Source of the DNA: a virus
Reading direction: 5' to 3' (one strand)
Virus record (IMG/VR): IMGVR_UViG_3300025687_000026
Coordinates: 43,061 to 107,060 of that record
DNA length: 64,000 nucleotides
The notes beneath the pieces are model-generated. The model worked only from the letters and a program-made list of their open reading frames with translations. It had not been told where the DNA came from and made no database searches. Below are positions 44,795-52,722 of this stretch, piece after piece. The position numbers and the translations under genes are program-made. The first letter of the stretch is position 1. Every line of letters begins with the position of its first letter.

Positions 44795-45148
44795 TCAAGA
44801 ATCGGGGACGAAGCGACCGAAGGTTCCACGGTGAACGCTCATGTTGCGGTGAGTGCGGGCTGCGATGACGGTGCCGGGGAGAACGGCGTCACGCTGGGTG
44901 ACATCGAACTTCTGACCCGTCTCATTCATTTTTTGCAGCATGGGGTTGACCGTGCCGAAGTCAACGGTTTCACGCTCACTCTTCACGATGGCGCTGTGGA
45001 TGTCCTCAGACAAGTAGCCTGCGAACTTGATGACTTCGTTAATGTGACCTTGGGCCTCGTTAGCGTTTCCTTCTTCCAGTGCCTTAGCGAAAGCCTCGCT
45101 GTGCACAGCCATTTTGCGGGCCATTGGGTGCATCTTCAGTAGGTCCAT
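44795..45148 (-). CDS. Small helical head-region protein, unknown
   Basis: A 117-residue protein, predicted mainly helical, beginning 'MDLLKMHPMARKMAVHSEAFAK' and ending in a basic 'ARTHRNMSVHRGTFGRFVPDS'. It lies between portal and the coiled-coil gene. No family is recognised. The start at 45148 is preceded by AGAGGGGAAAAG. Position suggests a portal-associated or head protein. Confidence 0.6.
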   Translation of the reverse strand: MDLLKMHPMARKMAVHSEAFAKALEEGNANEAQGHINEVIKFAGYLSEDIHSAIVKSERETVDFGTVNPMLQKMNETGQKFDVTQRDAVLPGTVIAARTHRNMSVHRGTFGRFVPDS

Positions 45149-45192
45149 CTTTTCCCCTCTCGTCCTTCGTAGTGATGCCGCATTAAAAGAGG

Positions 45193-46899
45193 TTACTGAC
45201 CCCGAGGCATGCGGGAGTTCAACATCGCATCGCTGTTTTGTTGCTGAATGCCGGGAGGCATTCCACGCTGCTGAACGCTTGACAGCGGCGAACCTGAGCC
45301 TGCTGACGAGCGTGCCTGCGGGCTTGCTGGAGAGCGTGGTGTGCGAATACCCATACCCTCACCGCCGGGTTGCGACGGGGGCATTGGAGGCATACCTTGA
45401 GCACCGGCAACTTGAGGAGGTGCACCTTGCATGGGCATTTGACCGGGCATCTGTTGACCCGCCGCAGCCTGTTCCTCACCTCCGGGCTGCTTACGGTAGA
45501 CGAAACGGATGTCTCGGTCACCTTCTTCAAGCAACTCGGGCTTATAGCCCAGCATCGCCATCCGCTGAGCAAGGTTGACTTCCATCTCGTCACGGCGTAG
45601 GCGAGTGATTTCATCCTCTTCCTCGTTGGGGTAGAGCGTCAGTTTCCAATCGGTGACATCCATCTCTTTGAGCATGCGAGGAAACAGGTTTTCGGTGTAG
45701 ACCTTTTGTCCAAACTCAACAGCACGGTTGGTCACAAGAATCTGCAAACCCTCGTTGTTCAACCCACCGGACTTCCCGTTGTCAATCATGAAAATGCTCG
45801 ACACGCCGTAGAAGGCAGCGATACGGTTACGAATCTCGTCACGCACGGCGATGTATTGCATCTCTTCCAGCGTGTCCATGAACTTGACCCAGTTGACTCC
45901 ACCGCGACCGGAGGATGACTCAATACCGACCTTAGGCACATAGTGGGGGTCACGCTCCATTTTCTCGTCAACGGACTTCCAAAACGACTTCATTGACTCA
46001 AGGTTGTCCGTAGTCACGGAGATGATACCCTTAGGTGTGCGCCGCTTTTGGTAAGCCGTGTAGATGTAGTTGTCCATGGCTGTGAGGCTCATGGCTTGAC
46101 GCCACATGGTGTTGACAGGAGCGCGACCGTAGAGTTTGCTTGGGTTGTATTTGCTCAGATGAATGACTTCACCTTTCGTAAAATACTGGTTCTTACCGCT
46201 TCCCGCCATGTTGACATAATGAGCATCAACGAGGCGAGAGCCGCAAGTTTGACACTTGGGTTCTTGACCGGGATAGGCGACTTGGTCGCGGTGAAGGCGG
46301 CAAATCTTGTAACGCCCGCCACGGACACCGCGCTTGTCGGCGATGATACGCATGAAAACAGGGTCACCTCGAACGATTTCCTTGACGCGGTAAAAGGCAA
46401 TTTCACCCGAGTCAGGGTCGACATAGTATTCCTTGATGAGAAGAAGGAAGGCATCGTCGACGATGTTAAGGTCGTTCTCAATCTCACCGAGCACTTGCAT
46501 GAAGGTCTGCTCCATAGCGTTCTCCTGTTCAAGCAGCCACTTCGGGTAGATGACTTGCTCAGGGTCGGGGGAACGAACCTCTCCACCACAGGTTTTGCAC
46601 ATCTCGATGTCGTGGTGAAACTCCTCTTCGCACTCAACGCACTTCTTACGAAACTTCTTCTCCCAGTGATAACCACGACGGAAAATCTCCTGTCGCAATT
46701 TTGACTGCACCGTTCGCAGAATGAGGTTCTCTTGACTCACAGCGTAGAGGGCTGGGAGAGTGATACCTTGCGCCAACACAGGCTCTTGAATGCCCGTTGT
46801 GTAGAGAGGCATCTGCGGTTGAGGCGTCGTTCGACGGCGGAACGGGTTCGCCAACGCTGAAAGGAATCGGCTAACTGGTCCTTGCTCTTCTTCCGCCAT
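45193..46899 (-). CDS. Portal protein with inserted zinc knuckles
   Basis: A 568-residue portal, the dodecameric DNA channel of the head. 'TKGEVIHLSKYNPSKLYGRAP' with 'LTAMDNYIYTAYQ' and 'FYGVSSIFMIDN' is the conserved wing/stem region. Two zinc-knuckle-like inserts are seen: Cys87, 90, 101, 104 (CxxC-x10-CxxC), and Cys200, His203, Cys216, Cys219 (CxxH-x12-CxxC). The C-terminal ~110 residues are Gln/Pro/Met/Gly-rich and probably disordered. The ATG at 46899 overlaps the upstream stop as TGATG (a GTG codon lies directly before it). TerL lies about 4.3 kb upstream, with cargo-like genes in between. The zinc ligands are not a general portal feature, as far as I know. Confidence 0.88.
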   Translation of the reverse strand: MAEEEQGPVSRFLSALANPFRRRTTPQPQMPLYTTGIQEPVLAQGITLPALYAVSQENLILRTVQSKLRQEIFRRGYHWEKKFRKKCVECEEEFHHDIEMCKTCGGEVRSPDPEQVIYPKWLLEQENAMEQTFMQVLGEIENDLNIVDDAFLLLIKEYYVDPDSGEIAFYRVKEIVRGDPVFMRIIADKRGVRGGRYKICRLHRDQVAYPGQEPKCQTCGSRLVDAHYVNMAGSGKNQYFTKGEVIHLSKYNPSKLYGRAPVNTMWRQAMSLTAMDNYIYTAYQKRRTPKGIISVTTDNLESMKSFWKSVDEKMERDPHYVPKVGIESSSGRGGVNWVKFMDTLEEMQYIAVRDEIRNRIAAFYGVSSIFMIDNGKSGGLNNEGLQILVTNRAVEFGQKVYTENLFPRMLKEMDVTDWKLTLYPNEEEDEITRLRRDEMEVNLAQRMAMLGYKPELLEEGDRDIRFVYRKQPGGEEQAAAGQQMPGQMPMQGAPPQVAGAQGMPPMPPSQPGGEGMGIRTPRSPASPQARSSAGSGSPLSSVQQRGMPPGIQQQNSDAMLNSRMPRGQ

Positions 46900-48125
46900 C
46901 ACAGACCCTCCGCATACTTGCCGATGGTATCGGCGTCAACGCCCCACGAATTAAGCAGTTCGGACGACTTCTTGGCGTCATCTTCCCAATTTTTGAAACG
47001 AACCAAGCGTTTCAGTTCTTCCTTTCTCACGGGGTCTGCCTCGTCAATGAAGGCGAGGACGGCCTTTGCCTGCGTGCCCTTCATTTTGAGATGAGGCAAG
47101 ACCCCGTTCAGAAACTTACGGAGGTCTGCCTTGGAATAGAATTGCAGTCGATGTTGACTACGAGTGGAGTTCTTGTGAACCTTGTTGTCCAGTTGCAGGA
47201 CGCCGCAGTCCATCGTTTTGTAGAGGTCTTCACAGTGAACACGACCCCTCTCCCCTGTCGCAATCATTCCAGCACGAGGCTCCCCACGCTCGGTAATGGT
47301 GATGTAACCGTCTGCGTCAAGGAACCCAGCACCGTAAGCCCACACATCCTTCAAGACAAGACCTTCGTTGGTGACACGGACATACGAGCCACGCTCCGCT
47401 CCTTTGATGATGTCGAACTCTTCACCATACATGTTGAGAAGCGTGGTGAACTTGCGGGTTGTGAATGACTTGCGGATTAGCCCCGCTTCATTCATGTCTT
47501 CTTGCAGGTCGCTGACTTGCATTGGCCCTTTCTTCAGTTGTTCGGCTACGAACTCAAGGTAGGACACTTCGGCCTTGGTGAGTTTGTCAGACTGGAACAA
47601 AGCCGTGCGCCACATTTTTCGTGCGTCGCTGCGGTCACGCATAGCCGACGCCCACGCTTGTTGCTCTTCCTCACCCCACACATCCTCATGCTCATCGAGC
47701 ATCTTCATCGTAGCCTCAGCCTTCTCCCAAAGGCTACAGGCTTTTTGAAGCGACACTGCTCGGGATTCGCCAAATTGACGCAGGTGCTTAAGGGACCTGT
47801 CAGACAGTCCGAGTCCTTTGATGCAGTGCTCCATGCCGTCAGCCCACGAGAGGTTGCGAATGGTAAGTTCGGTTTCCAACGCCTTGATGGTTCGGATGTC
47901 ATCAATAAAAGCGTCAATATCACCACTCGTGTCTTTGTTGTGACGACGAGCCTTGCGTAGTCGCTTTACCAACTGGTCCGCAGTGCAATTCATCTTCGCC
48001 TCAAACCACCCGTCGCCGTTAGGAGCGAAACGGTAGGTCTTACGAATAGCCTCGACAACTTCCTCTTGATAGGGGACTTCAGCCTTGATGACAAAATCAT
48101 CCTCGATAAGTGCCGACCCCCACAT
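46899..48125 (-). CDS. LAGLIDADG-domain protein with winged helix
   Basis: A 408-residue protein. Residues about 260-360 contain a LAGLIDADG motif ('YGAGFLDADGYITI', Asp270/Asp272), then 'HRLQFYSKADLRKFLNGVLPHL' and 'KAVLAFIDEA', the usual order of this homing-endonuclease fold (one motif visible, so a dimer or half-enzyme). Residues about 185-255 look like a winged helix ('AEVSYLEFVAEQLKKGPMQV' to 'GSYVRVTNEGL'). The N-terminal 180 residues are helical. It is a free-standing gene, not inside an intron or intein, and has its own leader, matching the helicase gene's. It may be a mobile endonuclease or one adopted as a regulator or packaging nuclease. Confidence 0.7.
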   Translation of the reverse strand: MWGSALIEDDFVIKAEVPYQEEVVEAIRKTYRFAPNGDGWFEAKMNCTADQLVKRLRKARRHNKDTSGDIDAFIDDIRTIKALETELTIRNLSWADGMEHCIKGLGLSDRSLKHLRQFGESRAVSLQKACSLWEKAEATMKMLDEHEDVWGEEEQQAWASAMRDRSDARKMWRTALFQSDKLTKAEVSYLEFVAEQLKKGPMQVSDLQEDMNEAGLIRKSFTTRKFTTLLNMYGEEFDIIKGAERGSYVRVTNEGLVLKDVWAYGAGFLDADGYITITERGEPRAGMIATGERGRVHCEDLYKTMDCGVLQLDNKVHKNSTRSQHRLQFYSKADLRKFLNGVLPHLKMKGTQAKAVLAFIDEADPVRKEELKRLVRFKNWEDDAKKSSELLNSWGVDADTIGKYAEGL

Positions 48126-48155
48126 AATTCTACCTCACGAGATACCTCTATTTAA
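48123..48155 (-). promoter_or_regulatory. Leader of the LAGLIDADG gene, copy of the helicase leader
   Basis: On the - strand: TTAA-A-TAGAGGTA-N4-GTGAGGTAGAATTATG, ending at the ATG at 48125. It equals 28 of 33 positions of the + strand 545-577 leader, with only position 5 and a 4-base block different. It overlaps the TAG stop of the preceding gene (48148-48150). TTAAATA is TATA-like and GTGAGG is SD-like. Confidence 0.6.
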
Positions 48156-49056
48156 CGCCCACCATCTTCACGACGGTCGGCTTACCGCCAACACCTTGCT
48201 TCTTGGCTCGCTTGGCCTCGGGACTGACTGGTCGCTTGAGTAGTCGCCAAGAGAGGTCCATTGGTTCACCTGTCTGTATGGTGTTAAACCACAATTGTTT
48301 CGCTTTTGCCCTATCTTCAGCGGGAACATTAGGGTGTTGGCTCACACGATACAATGCTTGATTGAAAGGAGTTGTTCTTTCTAAATCATAAGGTTCTCGT
48401 CGCCTTTCTGATTTACCTTCTTCTGCCAATCTTTGTGAATACACTTCTTCACCCAAAAATGCAGGGAACTCCGCATGGACGATATTGCTATGACCTACTT
48501 CGGGTAATGTTGCTGTGTGCATATCTTCATGTATTACATCACGGATGAAGTTTTCGGGTTCGTTATGCCTACCATGTTTGGTCGGCATGAGTCTTACTGA
48601 TGAATCTAAAACTTCATTCGTTTCGGGGTCATACACAGTTCTGCCAATTTGAGGATGGTCTTCATCCGGTGATGCGATACGAGTCTTGAGCAACCGCATA
48701 GCGATGTCCATTGGTTCGCCCGTCACGATGCGGTCATCGGTGATGTCGTATTGGTAGTCGGCCTTGACAATCGTCGGTTTACCGCCGACACCCTGCTTCT
48801 TGGCTCGCTTACGCTTAGTCGCCGCACGCTTTTGCCCTTCGCTCATGGAGCCACTGGTCTTTGGTGTCTTGTCGCTGACCTTGACGGATGGGCGACACTT
48901 CGGGTAGCCCTTGCTTGAAGTGTTGGCTTTGGAACGACCGCATGGCGGATGCTTGCCGTCTTTGTCCTTGCGTGAAACATCCACCCACTTTTCCTTGAAC
49001 CAACGGTTCAAATCCTTGATGACAAGGACATCGTGACAAGTGCAGCGGTCGGTCAC
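48148..49056 (-). CDS. DUF5872-like basic protein with HExxH metallopeptidase-like insert
   Basis: A 302-residue mosaic. Residues 16-57 match a basic virus module ('NRWFKEKWVDVSRK', 'HPPCGRS', 'GYPKC'; DUF5872-like from memory). Then come A1 'KRAKKQGVGGKPTIVK' (about 83-98) and B1 'TGEPMDIAMRLLK' (112-124), an insert 125-261, B2 'TGEPMDLSWRLLK' (262-274) and A2 'KRAKKQGVGGKPTVVK' (282-297). The insert has His-Glu-Asp-Met-His at 176-180 in 'DVIHEDMHTATLPEVGHS', an HExxH zinc metallopeptidase signature, and its DNA is AT-rich (about 37-47% GC in sampled lines). It looks like a cargo domain placed between repeated tags. It starts with GTG (GTGA overlap). Peptidase activity is unproven. Confidence 0.65.
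   Translation of the reverse strand: MTDRCTCHDVLVIKDLNRWFKEKWVDVSRKDKDGKHPPCGRSKANTSSKGYPKCRPSVKVSDKTPKTSGSMSEGQKRAATKRKRAKKQGVGGKPTIVKADYQYDITDDRIVTGEPMDIAMRLLKTRIASPDEDHPQIGRTVYDPETNEVLDSSVRLMPTKHGRHNEPENFIRDVIHEDMHTATLPEVGHSNIVHAEFPAFLGEEVYSQRLAEEGKSERRREPYDLERTTPFNQALYRVSQHPNVPAEDRAKAKQLWFNTIQTGEPMDLSWRLLKRPVSPEAKRAKKQGVGGKPTVVKMVGVK
48176..48272 (-). repeat. Repeat unit, downstream copy (B2+A2)
   Basis: The stretch coding for the LLK motif and the GVGGKP motif at the C-terminus of the preceding gene. The 48176-48217 part is nearly identical to 48773-48814 (about 36 of 42 bases by eye), and 48233-48272 matches 48686-48725 less closely. The copies flank the AT-rich metallopeptidase-like insert. 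Confidence 0.6.
48686..48814 (-). repeat. Repeat unit, upstream copy (A1+B1)
   Basis: The partner of 48176-48272 within the same gene. In coding order the parts read A1-B1-insert-B2-A2, both direct in protein orientation, so the flanks are mirrored in order but not inverted in sequence. This looks like duplication of two adjacent motifs around an acquired domain. Confidence 0.6.
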
Positions 49057-49655
49057 GCAGTCACCCCTACCATTTGAGTGTTAGATGCGCCCATCATAGA
49101 AGAAGGGTCCATTGTCGCCTGACGCACTGATATTGGGGTGTTCATATAATTTTCAAGTCTCGCACCGAGACGACCCATTTTACCAGTAGGGCGAGAGTCT
49201 TCCTGTCCTCCTCTGATACGACTTTCTACAGGCTCAAATGCAAAGGCTTCAGGCATTTGACGCATCCTTCCCTGAAGTGTGCGTAGCGTATTCATCAACA
49301 AAGGACGGTCTGTAGGTCCACCGCGACCCGCTGCCATGTAACGCTCAGGTAAAGCATAACCATCGGGAGTTTTGAACTGACCCGTAAAAGACTCAGCCTC
49401 TTGAGCGGTCATAGGAAAGGGTAGACTACCGTCTTGATACGAACGAGGGTCGGTGACCACTTCTGAAGTAGGCTGAGTGAATTGACCAGTAAGATAAGGA
49501 GTCATCATATCTCCAAGAGTAGAATTGGGGTTATTTTGAAGGAATTGTGAAATTGCATCGTAGTTCATCTCAGTAGGGAGGTGCTGATACCCGATTACAC
49601 TACGAGCGCTCACATCCCCTTTCAATAAAAGCCACGCAAAATCAAACGGGTTCAC
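49053..49655 (-). CDS. Cargo-like protein with N-terminal LLK motif, unknown
   Basis: A 200-residue protein with no known family. It begins with 'NPFDFAWLLLKGD', the best match to the short motif shared with neighbouring genes. The rest is Met/Gln/Thr/Pro-rich, with 'EMNYDAISQFLQNNPNSTL' and 'RPLLMNTLRTLQGRMRQMP' and no Cys. Its coding DNA is AT-rich (a sampled line at 49501 is about 37% GC) compared with flanks near 50-58%, which suggests recent transfer. It starts with GTG in a GTGA overlap with the 53-residue gene and ends in GTGA with the DUF5872-like gene. Confidence 0.65.
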   Translation of the reverse strand: MNPFDFAWLLLKGDVSARSVIGYQHLPTEMNYDAISQFLQNNPNSTLGDMMTPYLTGQFTQPTSEVVTDPRSYQDGSLPFPMTAQEAESFTGQFKTPDGYALPERYMAAGRGGPTDRPLLMNTLRTLQGRMRQMPEAFAFEPVESRIRGGQEDSRPTGKMGRLGARLENYMNTPISVRQATMDPSSMMGASNTQMVGVTA

Positions 49656-49813
49656 TTCTTCTTCCCCCTGAACTTACCCTTGCAGTATTGCACGGCCCAT
49701 CCGTTGGCGTAGGCTGACGGGTAGACCTTGAACTTCCTCTTGGCCGCTGCCTTGCCTTCAGGACACAACTTCTTGCGAAGGTCGTCAAAAGCAATGTCAA
49801 AGGCTGAGGACAT
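49652..49813 (-). CDS. 53-residue basic protein (DUF5872-type module)
   Basis: A small basic protein: 'MSSAFDIAFDDLRKKLCPEG', then 'KAAAKRKFKVYPSAYANGWA' and 'VQYCKGKFRGKKK'. The 'CPxGKAAAKRKFKVYPSAYANGWAxxYCKG' arrangement is a well-known module in many virus and phage proteins (two Cys, aromatic core, Lys-rich), usually fused to larger proteins but here free-standing. ATG 49813; the stop overlaps the next start as GTGA. 'FDIAFDDL' near the N-terminus is a weak version of the LLK motif. The function is unknown; a nucleic acid or capsid contact is a guess. Confidence 0.85.
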   Translation of the reverse strand: MSSAFDIAFDDLRKKLCPEGKAAAKRKFKVYPSAYANGWAVQYCKGKFRGKKK

Positions 49814-49819
49814 GCGATT

Positions 49820-51241
49820 TCACCACTTTACTTTATCAGCCCAGTATGCAGCACTCAATTTTCCACGGTTGATGTTTTTGGCGTGACGGGCCTTGAACGA
49901 CTCACGACGCTTGCGGTATGAGGAAGACTCGCCCTGTTTCTTAGGAGAGCCTGAAACACCTTGCTGACCGAAGCGAATAGTTTTGACCTTCCCACCTTCC
50001 CGAGCCACGACAACATGGCTCTTTTTCGGATGCTTGGGCGTTCGCTTGGGTTTGTTGAATCCACTCACACCGGCACGAGCGAGACGAGGGTCACGCTTTT
50101 GCGCTTTCAAAACCACCCATGCGAGGTCAGCCGGTGAAGGATAAGCCCGCTGCACCATGTCTTGGTCAGCAAAGAACTGAGTCGGGTCTTCCTCTCGTAG
50201 TGCTGCAAGTTGCGCTTCTCCCTCAGCACCCATAGAGTCAGCACGATTCTTCTGTCGCTGTATTTGCGACATAAGTCGCATGAACTCACGACGCTGGGCG
50301 GGGTCGTAGAAGTTTGGATTCAGACGCATGTCTTGATAATCAGCACCGGCTTTACCCTCACCATAAAGGAAGCGAGCAAAGGCTTCTTGGTCTTCCTCTT
50401 CAGGGTCGAGGGCTTGAGCAGCCTGCATACCGAGACGACTGATGGTTGACTCAGCAAGGGCTGGACCTCGCTCCATTTGTGAAGCAACATCGCTGAAACG
50501 ACGAGCCTGTCCCTTCTCACCGGCTTCACGCAAGCGTTGTGCTTCTTCCATGAGTTCAGCCGGAGTGGCTTTTGATATGAAGGCGGGAGTAAGGGAGGTT
50601 CCCATTCGTTCTTGAGCGAGGGTGGGTGGTGGTAATCCTGCAGGGTTGCTTTCAGTAGGATGAATCAATCCCTGCTCTTTCATCTCTTTCAGTTTCTGCC
50701 GTGTTCTTTCACGAAAAGCCTCTACATCTGCAGGACTTGAGGAAGCAGGAGGTTCTACATGAAAACCAGCGTAGGGGTCGGTTGCGTCAAAACTGGCTCG
50801 CTTCATACTGTCGAAGATGTTGGCGTAGAGGTCTTCTTCTTCTGTTTGAGGCTTCTTTCTGTCCTCTTCTTCTTGTAGACGCTGCATCAACGGCTTGCCG
50901 CTCTCAAAAGCCTCAGCCTCTTCTTTACTTCCTCGTCGCCCACTGTGACCGATTGAAACATCATCAGCGAGTTTTGGGGCTTCTTCTTCAGGTTCAGCGT
51001 TGGGGTCGTCGAGGTCACCTTGTTGGTAACGAACTTGATTCCTAACTTGTCGCCCAGCGCCCATGCGAGCGTTTGCATTTGACAAAACTTTTCCGCGTCT
51101 TGAGAGTTCGCTGCTAAGTTGGTCCATCTTTTCTTGCTTGTCCGGGTCAGCAGCGTTTGCAGGATTCTTGTCTGAGGGTTTCCCTACAGAGATAACGAGG
51201 ACCATGCCCTTGCCTTTCTTTCCAACTTTTTCTTCCTTCAT
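49820..51241 (-). CDS. Long disordered protein with LLK motif and basic C-terminal module
   Basis: About 473 residues. The first ~360 are Glu/Gln/Pro/Ala-rich and probably extended with helical stretches. At about 369-379 lies 'SPADLAWVVLK', followed by a basic tail with 'KTIRFGQQGVSGSPKKQG' and 'SFKARHAKN' to 'KLSAAYWADKVKW', a module recurring in phage head proteins. I took ATG 51241, which overlaps the TerL stop as ATGA; an earlier in-frame ATG at 51253 would give a 16-base overlap. It lies directly after TerL, so it may be a head or packaging-associated virion protein. No enzyme motif is visible. Confidence 0.7.
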   Translation of the reverse strand: MKEEKVGKKGKGMVLVISVGKPSDKNPANAADPDKQEKMDQLSSELSRRGKVLSNANARMGAGRQVRNQVRYQQGDLDDPNAEPEEEAPKLADDVSIGHSGRRGSKEEAEAFESGKPLMQRLQEEEDRKKPQTEEEDLYANIFDSMKRASFDATDPYAGFHVEPPASSSPADVEAFRERTRQKLKEMKEQGLIHPTESNPAGLPPPTLAQERMGTSLTPAFISKATPAELMEEAQRLREAGEKGQARRFSDVASQMERGPALAESTISRLGMQAAQALDPEEEDQEAFARFLYGEGKAGADYQDMRLNPNFYDPAQRREFMRLMSQIQRQKNRADSMGAEGEAQLAALREEDPTQFFADQDMVQRAYPSPADLAWVVLKAQKRDPRLARAGVSGFNKPKRTPKHPKKSHVVVAREGGKVKTIRFGQQGVSGSPKKQGESSSYRKRRESFKARHAKNINRGKLSAAYWADKVKW

Positions 51242-52722
51242 GGTATCATCCATCCATCATTTTTTCTTGGTTCGCCCGTGAGCCAATCATCGAATCCGGG
51301 CATGTAATCATCAAGCATCACTACGCTTCCTCGGAACTCTTTGGTCGCCCAGTTGGCGAGAGCGAGGGACATGGCGAGGTCATCATGCACACCTACGCTT
51401 TCGAGTCGTCCATTCTTCTGCATACCGAAGCGGGTCAATTCCTCTTCGAGTTTGTGCGTAAAACGACGAGAGCGGTCGTCACCGTAAGGCGTCTTAATTT
51501 GACCCTGTTCAAACGCCATCAAGAGTGACATAAACAAACTCTCCTTGCGGGTGCGAGTCGTCATGAAAGTGCGGATTGGAATATCTTGGCGAATATCCTG
51601 CAGTTCCATAGCGAACATACGCTGGAAGTTGTTACCTTCGAGTTCGATGAGGTCGGGCTGAAACTTGTTGTTGAGAAGGATGATGGCTCGCTTCTGTGCT
51701 GCTGACCCCATACCTTGCTCGTGCACACTGCCCACGATTTGCTTGACATCTTCGTCAGGTAGCGTGCGTAAAACTGTTATGGCTGTGTAGTCAGCGTTCT
51801 TGTCCGATGCGATGGCCGTGTCCCAACCAATGAAATGATGACCGAGCACACCGACTCGCTCACCGTTCTCATCATACTCAGCGTCAGCGACATCGAGAAG
51901 TTTGAGTTCATGGTCACGGGCCTTTTCAAGCAGCGTCATTGGGAACATACTGGCGACATCGTGAATTGGTTCACAGAGATACTCACGAGTGAACTGAATA
52001 GCAGGCATCGACATGCGCCGCTGGTCGAGTGCTTCAAGGTTCCAACGCTCAGGCCACAGAGCCACACCTTCCCTGTTGATAGCAGGGTAGGTTTCAACGA
52101 CAAATGTCTCCGTCTTCTCAAGTTGAGCATACAGGTCGTTGTAACTGAACGGTGTGCCCACCATCATCAAGCGACCCGTGTGGTGGAGAACAGGAAGCAA
52201 AACACCGTAAAACCAGTCTGCAGCACGCTGCAGTTCAGACCCAGTGGTTCCCCACAGAATGTCGTCACACAACACAACATCCGGGTGGAAACCACGAGTT
52301 CCACCACCGACTGACTTGGCCATGATACGGCTACCGTTGGTGAACTCGAAGTAGGTCTTACGCCATGGCTTACCCGAGGGAATCAAATCCTTCAAACACG
52401 GTGAGTTCTGAATGTTCTGTCGGATGAAACGCATGTGCTCAAGCGTCTGCTCCAACGAGTGAGAGAAAATCATGATGTGCGTGCCGGGATTGAAAGCAGC
52501 AATCCACAGGGCGTAGGACATGAAGAACACGGACTTACCGTGGTCACGAGATGCCTTCACGCAGTAGTAGCGGTTGTCAGCCAATCCCTTGTCCCACATG
52601 CCGTGGTGGTTAGCATAGTCGAACTCAAGCACCGTCTCAAAGAAGTATTTGAACGACCGAGCGGACATTTTCTTGTCCATCTCGATGACAAGTTCTTGCA
52701 TCTCAGCAGACTTGTCGCTCAT
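51238..52722 (-). CDS. terL: Terminase large subunit
   Basis: A 494-residue DNA-packaging motor. The ATPase domain has Walker A at 57-64 ('ASRDHGKS'), Walker B at 149-154 ('VVLCDD') and a coupling-type 'MMVGTPF' at 186-192. The C-terminal RNase H-like nuclease shows 'GWDTAIASDKNADYTA' (Asp301), 'LIELEGNNF' and 'GVHDDLAMSLALANW' as metal-binding sites. The length is normal for the family. ATG 52722 overlaps the stop of the upstream gene. A TerS candidate is six genes upstream (58144-58857), an unusual distance; portal and capsid follow further downstream in the usual order. Confidence 0.95.
   Translation of the reverse strand: MSDKSAEMQELVIEMDKKMSARSFKYFFETVLEFDYANHHGMWDKGLADNRYYCVKASRDHGKSVFFMSYALWIAAFNPGTHIMIFSHSLEQTLEHMRFIRQNIQNSPCLKDLIPSGKPWRKTYFEFTNGSRIMAKSVGGGTRGFHPDVVLCDDILWGTTGSELQRAADWFYGVLLPVLHHTGRLMMVGTPFSYNDLYAQLEKTETFVVETYPAINREGVALWPERWNLEALDQRRMSMPAIQFTREYLCEPIHDVASMFPMTLLEKARDHELKLLDVADAEYDENGERVGVLGHHFIGWDTAIASDKNADYTAITVLRTLPDEDVKQIVGSVHEQGMGSAAQKRAIILLNNKFQPDLIELEGNNFQRMFAMELQDIRQDIPIRTFMTTRTRKESLFMSLLMAFEQGQIKTPYGDDRSRRFTHKLEEELTRFGMQKNGRLESVGVHDDLAMSLALANWATKEFRGSVVMLDDYMPGFDDWLTGEPRKNDGWMIP

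Noticed and set aside
46048-46704. A 218-codon + strand frame opposite the portal
   Set aside because: Shadow of the portal reading frame; the portal motifs and zinc ligands are on the other strand.
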